Assembly: GCA_965224435.1 (NCBI GenBank)
Contig: OZ245048.1
Coordinates: 3,286,001 to 3,350,000, forward strand
Length of the DNA: 64,000 bases
Source: JAJRQY01 sp965224435
Lineage (GTDB): Bacteria > Actinomycetota > Acidimicrobiia > Acidimicrobiales > SZUA-35
Reading direction: 5' to 3'
Of the stretch, positions 32,287-40,705 are shown one piece after another; the first letter of the stretch is position 1, and each line of letters opens with the position of its first letter. A program made the position numbers and the translations under genes. A model generated the notes under the pieces. The model saw only the letters and a list, made by a program, of their open reading frames with translations, ran no database searches and was not told where the DNA came from.

Positions 32287-33120
32287 TCATTCAAGACCGA
32301 TCCGGTCGGCGAGAGCTTTCCAATAGCGACGCCGAAACGTTCGGGCCGAAACAGCAGAGGCGACTCCGACGGTCAGGACCGCCAGTAGCGGCCACTTCAG
32401 ACTCCCCAATCCGATGACAGCCAGAATCGGGATCAGGAAGAACAGCGGAACGCAAAGCCAGGCAGCAATTGCTGCCTGGCGGGAACGACGGAGGAGCGAT
32501 CCCGCCTCGCTCTTGGCGTGCTCAACCAGGAGACCCGATTGGTAGCCAGCACTCCATTCGCCAGTGATTCGACCAGGGGTCCATCCAAGCCGGGTCAATG
32601 CGTCGACCAGCTGGCCGGGCTGGCGTTCAACCATGGTGACTCCGCTGACCAATAAGCGGCGGTCGGGAAGGCAGTTTGCCGATGAGGAGATTTGGGGCGC
32701 CCAGGACAGAAACCAATTGATTCTTGGTGCCAGAACAAGACGACCGAAATCGAGCTCGACTGTCGGGTCTGGGCCATCATCAGCCAGAGACAGGTGGGCA
32801 ACGCCGATGGTTGCTCGCTCGGGTAGCGCCAAATACTGGGCAAGAGCATCATCGGTGCCTCCATCATTGGAGAGACTGTTTGGCTCGACGAGCGAATCAT
32901 CCTCCTCACCCCAATCCTCATCAACCAGGTCCATGCTCATCGGGGGTCCTGCTCGGAATGAACCGTTTGGCAAGATCCACGGCTTACGACCGAAGAGCAT
33001 TCCCACCCGGATCTCAATGACAGACTCTCGCACCACAACACTGAATCGACGACGCCGGGTAAGGGTGCCCCGAAGCTCGACAATCTCGGAGTCTTCCGCC
33101 GTTGGCGTCATTTCATGCAT
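32287..33120 (-). CDS. Hypothetical two-segment membrane protein
   Basis: About 277 residues from ATG at 33120 (ATG at 33111 is also possible); longer in-frame extension overlaps the AraC gene and is unlikely. The N-terminal two thirds is soluble and beta-rich (ELRGTLTRRRRFSVVVRESVIEIRVGMLFGRKPWIL), and two membrane segments lie near the C terminus (AAIAAWLCVPLFFLIPILAVIGLG and KWPLLAVLTVGVASAVSA). I do not recognise the family. Its start overlaps the AraC stop by 8 bases, so it is probably coupled to that gene. Confidence 0.6.
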   Translation of the reverse strand: MHEMTPTAEDSEIVELRGTLTRRRRFSVVVRESVIEIRVGMLFGRKPWILPNGSFRAGPPMSMDLVDEDWGEEDDSLVEPNSLSNDGGTDDALAQYLALPERATIGVAHLSLADDGPDPTVELDFGRLVLAPRINWFLSWAPQISSSANCLPDRRLLVSGVTMVERQPGQLVDALTRLGWTPGRITGEWSAGYQSGLLVEHAKSEAGSLLRRSRQAAIAAWLCVPLFFLIPILAVIGLGSLKWPLLAVLTVGVASAVSARTFRRRYWKALADRIGLE

Positions 33121-33961
33121 GACAGCTGGCGTATTTGCCAGGTGTGACCGAAGTGTGGCGTTTAAAGTGGCGAGTGAAGTGCGCTTGATCAAAGAAGCCA
33201 ACGGACGCAGCGACTTCTGCGATTGGCGAGCCTTCCAGCAAGAGCGAGCGAGCGGCCTCAACCCGTCGAGCGATGACGTAGGCGTGCGGGCTCACGCCAA
33301 AGGCGGCGGAGAAGCTGCGGATCAGGTGAGCCTTCGAACGGTCCAGGACACGGGCGGCCTCAGCCAGGCTCAACGACTGGACGATGTTCTCATCCAACAA
33401 TTCACGAAGTCGAAGAGCAATAACAGGCTCGGGTGGGCGTTCTTGATGATCCACCGATCGAAGGTGTGTGCCGAGACGGTCCTGGATCAAAGCCAACCGC
33501 CACTCACTGTCCAACTCCTCCTCGCCGGTCATCAACGAGTCATGCAGACCCACCAGGGTCTCACGCAGCTCAGCATCGAAGATATTGGTCTTATCAACCG
33601 CAGCCCCAATCATGTCCAGGTCGAGGAAGGACTCATCGAGATAAAGCACCCGCTTCTTGAATCCTGGGGCTCCAGGAGCACGTCGGCCATTGTGAATCAC
33701 TCCCGGGGGAAGGATGGCGACGGCATCGCCGAGAGCACCGCATTGGCGACTGTCCAGGTCATAGCGGATGGCACCATGATCAACGATCAGCACTGTCCAG
33801 GTGTCGTGACAGTGGGCCGGGTAGGAGTAGTCAGAGATCTGGGCATGAAAGACCTCGGCTATACCGTCGACCTTGGGTCGCCACGCCTGCACATGACAGT
33901 TCTTGGGTAGTGATGCCTCCACATCATCAACGTACAAGACACTCCTACCAATCGATGTCAC
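33113..33961 (-). CDS. AraC-family transcriptional regulator with cupin sensor
   Basis: 282 residues. The N-terminal cupin-like sensor (HAQISDYSYPAHCHDTWTVLIVDHGAIRYDL...AILPPGVIHNGRR) is followed by a double HTH (LSLAEAARVLDRSKAHLIRSFSAAFGVSPHAYVIARRVEAARSLLLEGSPIAEVAASVGFFDQAHFTRHFKRHTSVTPGKY). It is divergent from a small cupin gene beginning 10 bases away and is followed by the hypothetical membrane gene. The ligand is unknown; both neighbours are plausible targets. Confidence 0.9.
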   Translation of the reverse strand: MTSIGRSVLYVDDVEASLPKNCHVQAWRPKVDGIAEVFHAQISDYSYPAHCHDTWTVLIVDHGAIRYDLDSRQCGALGDAVAILPPGVIHNGRRAPGAPGFKKRVLYLDESFLDLDMIGAAVDKTNIFDAELRETLVGLHDSLMTGEEELDSEWRLALIQDRLGTHLRSVDHQERPPEPVIALRLRELLDENIVQSLSLAEAARVLDRSKAHLIRSFSAAFGVSPHAYVIARRVEAARSLLLEGSPIAEVAASVGFFDQAHFTRHFKRHTSVTPGKYASCHA

Positions 33962-33970
33962 TGTTGTGCA

Positions 33971-34366
33971 ATGGAATCTGTCTCACCCATCAATATCGAT
34001 CAAGCCTTGGCCTCGTTCAAGGACATCTACAGTCCGAGGATTGTGGCCAAGATGAACGACTATGACGTTCGGGTCGCTCATGTGAAGGGGGATCATGTCT
34101 GGCACAGCCACACCGACACAGACGAGTTTTTCTTGGTTCTCAGCGGCCAGTTCAACCTCGCTCTTCGCAATGCAGACGGCACCGAAACTTCGGTCGAGCT
34201 CCGCCAAGGAGACACCTATGTTGTACCCAAGGGAACCGAACACAAGCCATCATCGCCCGGCGGCTCCATCTTGATGTTCGAGCCTTCAGGTACCTCAACC
34301 ACCGGAGACAACTTCGATGGAGAGCTGCCTGACAACGTGGACAGCACAACTGGTCATCAGCTCTAG
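33971..34366 (+). CDS. Small cupin-domain protein
   Basis: 131 residues with a single cupin: VWHSHTDTDEFFLVLSGQFNLALRNADGTETSVELRQGDTYVVPKGTEHKPSSPGGSILMFEPSGT. The HxHxxxxEx6G motif is altered to H-S-H-T-D-T-D-E, which keeps two His and the Glu, and the second motif P..H is present. Single-domain cupins include isomerases and dioxygenases. It starts 10 bases from the AraC gene, divergently. Confidence 0.88.
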   Translation: MESVSPINIDQALASFKDIYSPRIVAKMNDYDVRVAHVKGDHVWHSHTDTDEFFLVLSGQFNLALRNADGTETSVELRQGDTYVVPKGTEHKPSSPGGSILMFEPSGTSTTGDNFDGELPDNVDSTTGHQL

Positions 34367-34387
34367 GCCTGTTCGGACGGACCGTGC

Positions 34388-34792
34388 CTAGGGGTGGAGC
34401 TTGAGCTTGTCAAAAACCTTGTCCACCTGCTTGGCCTCACCGGCAACGGCGAAGCCAGCTAGTACTAAGTCGGCTGTGGACACAGCAAGTACGGCGGCAC
34501 GATTGTCGTCATCGTTCATGGTCGAGAACATGTCGTCGGTATAGACACTGACCAGCACCTCACGGCCGAGGCCACGCTCGAATGCTCGTCGTAGGGCAGT
34601 GGCATCACCGGAGAAGACGCTCAACGGCAGGCCAAGAATCGGCGGATATTCCTGACCCGAGGCGTCGACGTACTTCTCTCCAAGAACATGTGGCTCTGCC
34701 GAGGCAAGGCCGCTGGTGACAAAGCCGGTGACGTTCAGCTTCTGCCATATGGCGAGATCGTCTCGGACAGCTACCGCTAGTTTCCAGTTCAT
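34388..34792 (-). CDS. DUF2000-family protein
   Basis: 134 residues from ATG at 34792. MNWKLAVAVRDDLAIWQKLNVTGFVTSGLA...VLGEKYVDASGQEYPPILGLPLSVFSGDATALRRAFERGLGREVLVSVYTDDMFSTMNDDDNRAAV follows the DUF2000 pattern (KLA.V..DDL..WQ.LN..AF). The family is alpha/beta, found in bacteria and eukaryotes, without a settled function. It is convergent with the cupin gene, with 21 bases between the stops. Confidence 0.8.
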   Translation of the reverse strand: MNWKLAVAVRDDLAIWQKLNVTGFVTSGLASAEPHVLGEKYVDASGQEYPPILGLPLSVFSGDATALRRAFERGLGREVLVSVYTDDMFSTMNDDDNRAAVLAVSTADLVLAGFAVAGEAKQVDKVFDKLKLHP

Positions 34793-34904
34793 AGCCAAAT
34801 TTCACCACAGGGACCGCACGATGTCTTGTACAAAAGTGATGCCTACTAGAGGGCCGGTACACAGCTACGGCCTTCACGAGGCCAGCCTGGCTACGTTCTT
34901 TCGA

Positions 34905-34991
34905 ATCTTCGGAGATGTCCGGCCGATCAGCGATCTACCCCAGATCTTCGGAGATGTCCGGCCGATCAGCGATCTACCCCAGATCTTCGGA
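34905..34991 (+). repeat. 39-base tandem repeat, about 2.2 copies
   Basis: Two exact 39-base copies start at 34905 and 34944, and a 9-base partial third starts at 34983. Each unit contains GGCCGATCAGCGATC and is in a frame that would read IFGDVRPISDLPQ, but no convincing gene covers it. It lies between DUF2000 (divergent) and the uridine kinase-like gene, about 40 bases before the latter's start, so it occupies the promoter region. Confidence 0.85.
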
Positions 34992-35034
34992 CAGGCGGAC
35001 CCGGCCAGTCACTGATCAGTGACAGAATGATCCG

Positions 35035-35757
35035 ATGCCCGCCGGTCTTGATGGAAATCCCGACCCTGTCATCTCGTCCGAGCGAACGAGACTTATCGCC
35101 GATGTGGCCAAGCTCATCGATTCCAAGCAACAGGCCGGTCGCCCGATGTTGATCGCTATTGACGGTATTGACGGAGCAGGAAAGACCACCTTCGCTGACG
35201 AGCTAGCAGCAGCGGCTCATGAGATGAGCATTGTCCGGGCCAGCATCGATTCGTTTCACAACTCACGCCAGGTCCGCTGGCAGCGGGGCCGGTCCTCACC
35301 GCTTGGCTTCTATCTGGACTCACACAATCTCGATTCGTTGCGATCGGAGCTCTTGGACCCATTTCGGGCCGGCGCCGGTTCGCCCTACCGAACTGCGGTA
35401 TTTGATGAGCCATTGGATGCACCGATCGAATCAGGTCAGTCGACCGTTTCGACCCAAGACGTACTCATCTTCGACGGCATCTTCCTGCAACGCCCTGACC
35501 TCGCCCATTATTGGGATCTCACCGTGTTCGTGGACGGTCAGAAGCGGGTCGATCTAGGTCGCCTTGGCCTGGTCTTGGATGAGCTGCCGGATGATCCAGA
35601 TCAAGCCACCATGCAAACCATGGAGTGGGCCGAACGTTTCGAGCGCTACCGCTCAGGCATGCGCTACTACCTGGATCTCATCAACCCGGCCAACCGTGCC
35701 GACATCCTGATCGACAACAACGACCTCACTCGCCCACGTCTGCTGCGACCATCTTGA
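35035..35757 (+). CDS. Uridine kinase-like P-loop kinase
   Basis: 240 residues. The P-loop is DGIDGAGKT (near residue 44) and IFDGIFLQRPDL matches the Walker B region of the uridine/cytidine kinase and phosphoribulokinase superfamily. RASIDSFHNSR is the strand leading to the substrate site, and the late ERYRSGMRYYLDLINPANRADILIDNND resembles uridine kinases. It would phosphorylate a nucleoside or similar alcohol. It is a single gene; the upstream 39-base repeat lies in its leader. Confidence 0.85.
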   Translation: MPAGLDGNPDPVISSERTRLIADVAKLIDSKQQAGRPMLIAIDGIDGAGKTTFADELAAAAHEMSIVRASIDSFHNSRQVRWQRGRSSPLGFYLDSHNLDSLRSELLDPFRAGAGSPYRTAVFDEPLDAPIESGQSTVSTQDVLIFDGIFLQRPDLAHYWDLTVFVDGQKRVDLGRLGLVLDELPDDPDQATMQTMEWAERFERYRSGMRYYLDLINPANRADILIDNNDLTRPRLLRPS

Positions 35758-35912
35758 ACACAAGAAGTTCCCCCCGCTCGTCTTCGCGCGCTCCCTCTCG
35801 TCTGGGCGTCCCCAGTATCCGGAAGATCCCAAGCGCATCAGCTGGCTCCAAAACGCTCAACAGGAATCGTTCAGTCTCAATCGGGACCAGTGCCATTGGC
35901 CGGAAGGAATGA

Positions 35913-36203
35913 CTAGCGGGTAAAGATTGAGGTCAGCAGTTCGTCGATGTCCAGGGGCAGGCCTTCGCCAAGTCGCCCGAGGGTGGCGCCAAGTTCGACT
36001 TCGCCGCGCTCGATGGCTTCGATGTCATCAACAGAGACGTTGATTTCTTGGGAGTAGTGGGCAACATCGAAACCAGCATCACTACGCGCCGTCATCGAAA
36101 CCACGGCAGCAACTGGATGGGTCACACCGGAATCGTAGAGACGGTCAACTTCTTGCTTGAACATCTTGATTCGTAGCTGACCACTTGGCTCCACGGGTGT
36201 CAT
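35913..36203 (-). CDS. Hypothetical 96-residue protein
   Basis: 96 residues, acidic, no membrane segment. SGVTHPVAAVVSMTARSDAGFDVAHYSQEINVSVDDIEAIERGEVELGATLGRLGEGLPLDIDELL looks like a helix-turn-helix-type segment ('VDDIEAIERGEV' resembles an XRE-like turn), but I cannot name a family. It is about 30 bases downstream of the 3-hydroxyanthranilate dioxygenase gene on the same strand and may be co-transcribed with it. Confidence 0.55.
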   Translation of the reverse strand: MTPVEPSGQLRIKMFKQEVDRLYDSGVTHPVAAVVSMTARSDAGFDVAHYSQEINVSVDDIEAIERGEVELGATLGRLGEGLPLDIDELLTSIFTR

Positions 36204-36233
36204 AGCATCAGTCTAGAACCCGCAAATCGCAAA

Positions 36234-36797
36234 CTAGAGGGTGACCCAGCCTTCGGGTGGTTTGCCCTTGCCCGGGTGCAACTCACCACACTTCCCACAC
36301 GTCCGAGCAGCTGGGTCGTCGTGGAACTGGTCATAGACCACCGGCAGCGCATCGACAATATTACTGGACGGGCCAAGGTCAACTTCGATGCGATGCACCC
36401 TTTCGCCACAGTTGAAGCAATACCACTCGAACCCCTCTTTCATACCTGCCATTCGCGGCGATTCGACCACAATCCCGATCGAGCCTTCTTGGGGCCGTTG
36501 GGGGGCATGTTTGGTGTGGGAGGGAAGGAAGAAGACCTCACCCTCACGGATGGGAACATCGTAGATTTCTCCACCGTCGGCGATCTTGAGGACCATGTCA
36601 CCCTTGACCTGGTAGAACCACTCCTCCACCGGATCATCATGGAAATCAACACGAGTGTTTGGCCCCCCAACGACCATGACAATCATGCCCGAGTCTTCAT
36701 GAAGGAGCTTGTTGTTGACCGGCGGTTTCAGCTGATCTTGGTTGGCGTCAACCCAGCCTTGAAAATCGAATGCCTTCAGTTTTGGATGAACGTTCAC
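36234..36797 (-). CDS. nbaC: 3-Hydroxyanthranilate 3,4-dioxygenase
   Basis: 187 residues, a cupin dioxygenase. VGGPNTRVDFHDDPVEEWFYQVKGDMVLKI carries the Fe ligands (H, E) and LPSHTKHAPQRP the last His. The C-terminal rubredoxin-like site CFNCGERVHRIE ... CGKCGELHPG has four Cys, as in bacterial 3-HAO. The enzyme opens 3-hydroxyanthranilate in tryptophan or 2-nitrobenzoate degradation, forming the precursor of quinolinate. No other kynurenine-pathway gene is adjacent. Two small genes around it, one unknown and one DUF1330, may be part of the unit. Confidence 0.93.
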   Translation of the reverse strand: MNVHPKLKAFDFQGWVDANQDQLKPPVNNKLLHEDSGMIVMVVGGPNTRVDFHDDPVEEWFYQVKGDMVLKIADGGEIYDVPIREGEVFFLPSHTKHAPQRPQEGSIGIVVESPRMAGMKEGFEWYCFNCGERVHRIEVDLGPSSNIVDALPVVYDQFHDDPAARTCGKCGELHPGKGKPPEGWVTL

Positions 36798-36825
36798 GAT
36801 CTTCCTTTCGAGTAGCCGGTGACAG

Positions 36826-37128
36826 CTAGCTAGGCGCTACGAAGCTGTCAACCAGGACGGCGAAATGGTTCGACGTAGCTTGCAAGCGATTTGGCAAAAC
36901 GGCCTGATATTCGCCTGATTCATAAATCTCTTTCGCCCGCTCCCTCGACTCAAATTCAAGGACGACGGTCTGATGTCCGGCATCGCCTTCCAAGGTTTCG
37001 GACTTGCCATCGAGAACTCGAACCGTGCACTCGCTTCCAATGTGAAGCGACGGGCCCGCCGCCTTCTGGTACGTCTTGTACATGTCACGGTCTTCGATGT
37101 TGTAGTTCACGATGAGATATGCAGCCAT
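36826..37128 (-). CDS. DUF1330-family protein
   Basis: 100 residues: YLIVNYNIEDRDMYKTYQKAAGPSLHIGSECTVRVLDGKSETLEGDAGHQTVVLEFESRERAKEIYESGEYQAVLPNRLQATSNHFAVLVD fits the dimeric alpha/beta-barrel DUF1330 (ferredoxin-like) pattern, with the FES.E.A...Y.S.EYQ signature. Function is unknown. Its gene is immediately upstream of nbaC on the same strand with a 28-base gap, so a link to aromatic metabolism is plausible. Confidence 0.85.
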   Translation of the reverse strand: MAAYLIVNYNIEDRDMYKTYQKAAGPSLHIGSECTVRVLDGKSETLEGDAGHQTVVLEFESRERAKEIYESGEYQAVLPNRLQATSNHFAVLVDSFVAPS

Positions 37129-37325
37129 GACCTCTGTCTAGCACGAACTATCGAATCAGACCGAATGAGGTTGCCCACCTAGACTGGCAAAAATGGCCAG
37201 GCGGGGATGGCAGCTGGTTGAAGTATCGGTCCGTTCAAGTCATCGGGACTGGCTACAGATTCTGGCTCGCACCCCCAACCGCAGCTAGGCCACTCCGACC
37301 AACAATGAGACCAGGGCGGAGGTTG

Positions 37326-37796
37326 CTAACGAAGGTCGGCCACCGAGGTCAGACTTCGCCCAGCAAAGCCATGTCGTTCGTAGAAACGTTGTGCATCCTG
37401 GTTGTTGATATAGGCCGTCACCACTGCTTGCACACAACCTTGCTCCCGACCCCAATCCAGGAAACGTTCGGTGAGGAGATCTCCAATTCCTTGGCCGCGC
37501 AGTTCGGGTTCGACACGGATGCTCTGCAATACCGCGAACCGGACCGACAGTCGGGTCGGTGTCGACTCGCTGAGCAGGCCAACGAGGTGGCCCACGACAT
37601 TGTCTTCTTGGCATGCAACCAGAAGAAGGGCGGCCGGATCGTCAACCAGGTCCCGGTAGTAACTCAAGCCTTCCCTATCGGGCCAGGCCACATCAGCATG
37701 TTCGTCATGAGTCCCGGCGTCTTCTGCAAACAGGCCATCTACCGAGTGAACGACTGCTTCAAGGTTATCCACACCAGCTACGCCTATCTCAATCAT
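37326..37796 (-). CDS. GNAT-family N-acetyltransferase
   Basis: 156 residues from ATG at 37796; the longer open frame upstream overlaps the divergent gene and lacks homology. The acetyl-CoA loop is VEPELRGQGIGDLLTERFLDWGREQGC, and the YINNQDAQRFYERHGF segment is a GNAT hallmark. The substrate, whether protein, antibiotic or amino acid, is not predictable. It is divergent from a DUF1203 gene, with 63 bases between starts. Confidence 0.85.
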   Translation of the reverse strand: MIEIGVAGVDNLEAVVHSVDGLFAEDAGTHDEHADVAWPDREGLSYYRDLVDDPAALLLVACQEDNVVGHLVGLLSESTPTRLSVRFAVLQSIRVEPELRGQGIGDLLTERFLDWGREQGCVQAVVTAYINNQDAQRFYERHGFAGRSLTSVADLR

Positions 37797-37859
37797 GAAC
37801 ACAAACCTAGTAGCTCGCACCCAGTTGCTCGTCTGATTCCCGCCAGACTCATTTCGCCG

Positions 37860-38333
37860 ATGGCCATATCGTTCGACATGGAACAAATCCCCTACCACCT
37901 CGTCCCAATCAGTCCGGCCGACGCCGATCATCTTCGAGCACTCGGGGGCCCGACCTACATCGCAGACTCCAACCCTGGATATCCATGCCGCCAGTGCCTT
38001 CGAGATGCGGAGGTCGGGGAGACACTTGTTCTTACCAGCCACGATCCGTTCGACAGGATCTCTGCTTACCGATCTGCGAGTCCGATCTTTCTTCATGCCT
38101 CCCCTTGTATGACTCCGGACCAGGAGGGAATGCTTCCACTACAACTCACAGTGCGAGAGCTTTCCGTGCGCTCCTTCGATGAGAATGCGCTCATGATCGA
38201 TGCTGCGATCATTGATGGAGGCAGCCTGGACGAGACCATCAACCGCTTCTTCACCAATGCAGAATCTGAGTTCATCCACGTCCACAACGCGAGCCGCGGA
38301 TGCTGGGCCGTGACCGTGCATCCGGCCAGTTGA
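37860..38333 (+). CDS. DUF1203-family protein
   Basis: About 157 residues from ATG 37860 (ATG 37878 is also possible). YPCRQCLRDAEVGETLVLTSHDPFDRISAYRSASPIFLHASPC is the DUF1203 signature, with paired Cys, and IHVHNASRGCWAVTVHP is the usual end. The family is small, soluble and of unknown function. It is transcribed away from the GNAT gene and is followed by a rhodanese-like gene on the same strand. Confidence 0.8.
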   Translation: MAISFDMEQIPYHLVPISPADADHLRALGGPTYIADSNPGYPCRQCLRDAEVGETLVLTSHDPFDRISAYRSASPIFLHASPCMTPDQEGMLPLQLTVRELSVRSFDENALMIDAAIIDGGSLDETINRFFTNAESEFIHVHNASRGCWAVTVHPAS

Positions 38334-38416
38334 CGAGTGCTGATCGAGCCACTTGAGATGGGCGACAGAATCCGCGACAATGATGGGCGACCTAGAGCCA
38401 CCGGAGGCCTGCCACA

Positions 38417-38830
38417 ATGTCACCTGCTCCCCCCACAACTACTCTCGTCACCGAAATCCCGGCTGCCAGCCACGAAACCACACTGGCCCACTTCGCTGGC
38501 CTCTTGGCTATGGAGACCGACTGTTGGGATGTGCATGAGTCCTTGGCCGCCGGGCCAGTCGACTTCACCCTGCTGGACGTTCGAGGCAAGGGCGGTTTCG
38601 ACGCTGGCCATGTCTTGGGTGCCACCCACTTCCCTCATCTGGACATGAACGAAGAAAGCTTGGCCGACTACCCCGAAGACACCCTCTTTGTCGTGTATTG
38701 CGCTGGCCCCCACTGCAACGGAGCGGACAAGGCTGCCGTTCGACTATCCCGCCTCGGTCGATCGGTGAAGAAGATGATCGGCGGCATTGAGGGATGGAAG
38801 GACGAGGGTTTCGAAATCATCAGCTCGTGA
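38417..38830 (+). CDS. Rhodanese-like sulfurtransferase
   Basis: 137 residues from ATG 38417, CCGGAGG upstream. FTLLDVRGKGGFDAGHVLGATHFPHLDMNEESL and FVVYCAGPHCNGADKAAVRLSRLG carry the rhodanese fold; the active-site Cys is in YCAGPHC, a loop with a second Cys as in rhodanese proteins that accept thiol partners. It is a third rhodanese-domain gene of the window, distant from the persulfide module. Confidence 0.87.
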   Translation: MSPAPPTTTLVTEIPAASHETTLAHFAGLLAMETDCWDVHESLAAGPVDFTLLDVRGKGGFDAGHVLGATHFPHLDMNEESLADYPEDTLFVVYCAGPHCNGADKAAVRLSRLGRSVKKMIGGIEGWKDEGFEIISS

Positions 38831-38875
38831 CCTGATGATTGGTCAACGAACCAATGAACCCTCTACGCTGAGGGG

Positions 38876-39436
38876 ATGTCACCAGACAATGACCCAACCC
38901 AACAAGCCCAGGATGTCGCCAGCGAGCTTTTCGAGAAGTACGGAGCCGAGTTCGGCCCGAGCCTTGCGGGCTATCGCGGCCACGTCCATCGGGTCATCGC
39001 ACTCACAGCCAAGCAGGTCGAGCTGGACAGTTCGTCTGCACAATTGCTTGGCATAGCCGCCTTCTTCCATGACGCAGGAATCTGGATGGATGGAACCTTC
39101 GACTATCTTCCACCATCTACCAATCGGGCCATGGAGCATCTGACCGCCATTGGTAACGACCACCCAGCTGACGCCGACCTGGTCCGAGCCGTCATTGACG
39201 AACACCACCGGCAACGACGAGCCAAGCACGACAATCCGCTGGTCGAAGCTTTCCGACGAGCCGACCTGACCGATGTCTCCTTCGGGCTTGTCTCCAGTCC
39301 AGGAACGCGCCGAAGCGAGTACCGCTCCTTGCTCAAGCAATACCCATCGGCTGGCTTTCGTCGCGGGCTTGTTGCTGTCTCCGCCAAGTGGACTCTACGT
39401 CATCCTCTCAATCCATTCCCCATGATCAAGATCTGA
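38876..39436 (+). CDS. HD-domain phosphohydrolase-like protein
   Basis: 186 residues. RGHVHRVIALTAKQVEL gives an early His, AAFFHDAGIWMDG has the HD motif and EHLTAI.. with AVIDEHHRQRR supply further candidate metal ligands of the HD fold. FRRADLTDVSFGLVSS closes the motif set. HD proteins act on nucleotides or phosphate esters; the substrate is unknown. The TetR gene starts inside its stop (TGATG), so the two are translationally coupled. Confidence 0.84.
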   Translation: MSPDNDPTQQAQDVASELFEKYGAEFGPSLAGYRGHVHRVIALTAKQVELDSSSAQLLGIAAFFHDAGIWMDGTFDYLPPSTNRAMEHLTAIGNDHPADADLVRAVIDEHHRQRRAKHDNPLVEAFRRADLTDVSFGLVSSPGTRRSEYRSLLKQYPSAGFRRGLVAVSAKWTLRHPLNPFPMIKI

Positions 39437-39987
39437 TGGCTCGGCCCTCCATTGCAACCGCCCGACGCGAACAGATCGTGTGGGGCCTCTATTCATGTCT
39501 GGCCCAGTCAGACTTCGGCCGGGTGACCATCAAAGACATTGCCAAGCAGGCCGACGTTGCCCCCGGCATTGTCCACCACTACTTCACCAACAAGGACGAG
39601 ATCTACAGCGCCCTTTCAACCTCGATGCGCGACCAGTACGAGACCCTTCTCGATAAATACCTCGCCGACCAGCCAGCCTCCAGCAACCGTGCCGACGCCA
39701 CGCTCGACTTCATCATCGACCAGTTCATCCTCGATCGCGAACTCAACCGAGTTTTCTACAACCTGGTACTCAAATCACTGGAGAAGCCAGATGTTCGCGA
39801 GCCGCTACAAGGCCTACTCGATCGATATAGGGATCGCCTCCACCAAGAATTTCTCGACACGCCAGGCACCGCTATCATTGCCCAAATAGAGGGCCTCGCA
39901 CTGCAGCATCTGATCGATCCCGAGCGATTCAGCCGCGATGAATTCCTGGCAATTCTTCGACCGCTCCTGGGAATTGACCCACACTAA
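39436..39987 (+). CDS. TetR-family transcriptional regulator
   Basis: 183 residues from ATG 39436, which overlaps the stop of the HD gene. The N-terminal HTH is RREQIVWGLYSCLAQSDFGRVTIKDIAKQADVAPGIVHHYFTNKDEIYSALS, a typical TetR domain. The ligand half is less conserved. Coupling with the HD-domain gene suggests that the two act together, either by autoregulation or by sensing an intermediate that the HD protein makes. The operator has not been identified. Confidence 0.9.
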   Translation: MARPSIATARREQIVWGLYSCLAQSDFGRVTIKDIAKQADVAPGIVHHYFTNKDEIYSALSTSMRDQYETLLDKYLADQPASSNRADATLDFIIDQFILDRELNRVFYNLVLKSLEKPDVREPLQGLLDRYRDRLHQEFLDTPGTAIIAQIEGLALQHLIDPERFSRDEFLAILRPLLGIDPH

Positions 39988-40113
39988 CCTCGACGCTTCA
40001 CCCCTTCTGGCTGACTCCGGCAAGCACAACCTCGGTCGCCAGCTACACCATCTCTGCCTCGGCCAGTCACTACGCCTGGGCCAGCAAGCTCATTCGTAAA
40101 TGGGCCAAGACCG

Positions 40114-40629
40114 TCAAGTAGTCGGGACAGACAGCTCAGGCTCAATCAACCCGGCCGTTCGTTCGTTTCGGAAGGACCAGAGGAGTCCGACCAGCACTAC
40201 ACCTGTGACCACACCGATACTCAGCCAAGGTTGAAGATCCTCAACATAGATGCCAAGGAAGAACACTCCGATCAGGGTAAGAGCGAGGATGATAGGGACG
40301 ACAAGGGCGACCGGTTCAAGGCTCTTCTGGTCGGCGAAAAGGAAGACGAGCATGGCCGCTCCCAGCCCCAGAAATGGGAACAAGATGACGGAGACAATAC
40401 TGATCGGGCCTAACGCAAGCACAGCGACGAATAGAAGTTCTGGTCGTGATCGATAGAGAGCAACGAGGATGAGCACGGCTGCCCCCACAAAAGGTGACCC
40501 GAATCCGACCGAGGACAGCCAGCCCTCAGGACCGCCCGACTCTCCGGCGTAGTAGTGAAATACCATGATTGCCACCCCGCCAGCCAGAATCAGCCACGCC
40601 ACAAGTACGGCCAAGCGTTGGCTTTTCAC
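40114..40629 (-). CDS. Hypothetical five-segment membrane protein
   Basis: 171 residues with about five hydrophobic helices (LAVLVAWLILAGGVAIMVFHYY, GSPFVGAAVLILVALYR, LLFVAVLALGPISIVSVILFPFLGLGAAMLVFLFA, ALVVPIILALTLIGVFFLGIYV, WLSIGVVTGVVLVGLLW). I do not recognise the family. It is divergent from the ECF sigma gene (77 bases between starts) and could be a target of it. Function is unknown. Confidence 0.6.
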   Translation of the reverse strand: MKSQRLAVLVAWLILAGGVAIMVFHYYAGESGGPEGWLSSVGFGSPFVGAAVLILVALYRSRPELLFVAVLALGPISIVSVILFPFLGLGAAMLVFLFADQKSLEPVALVVPIILALTLIGVFFLGIYVEDLQPWLSIGVVTGVVLVGLLWSFRNERTAGLIEPELSVPTT

Positions 40630-40705
40630 CCGACCACCATACTCTCAGTTGAGCATTTGCTCAAATACCCTCTTGGGTTACGGAGTGGGGGCTAACCCTG
40701 CAAGA

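Noticed and set aside
32564..33910. 448-residue open frame on the plus strand
   Set aside because: It lies opposite the AraC gene and the hypothetical membrane gene, both of which show clear family or membrane patterns. The product is Ser/Arg-rich without any domain, typical of antisense open frames in high-GC DNA.
39988..40121. Possible C-terminal remnant reading VASYTISASASHYAWASKLIRKWAKTVK before a TAG
   Set aside because: The residues look protein-like, but no start, family or upstream frame is recognisable and the segment is only about 30 codons, so I do not call it a gene or pseudogene.
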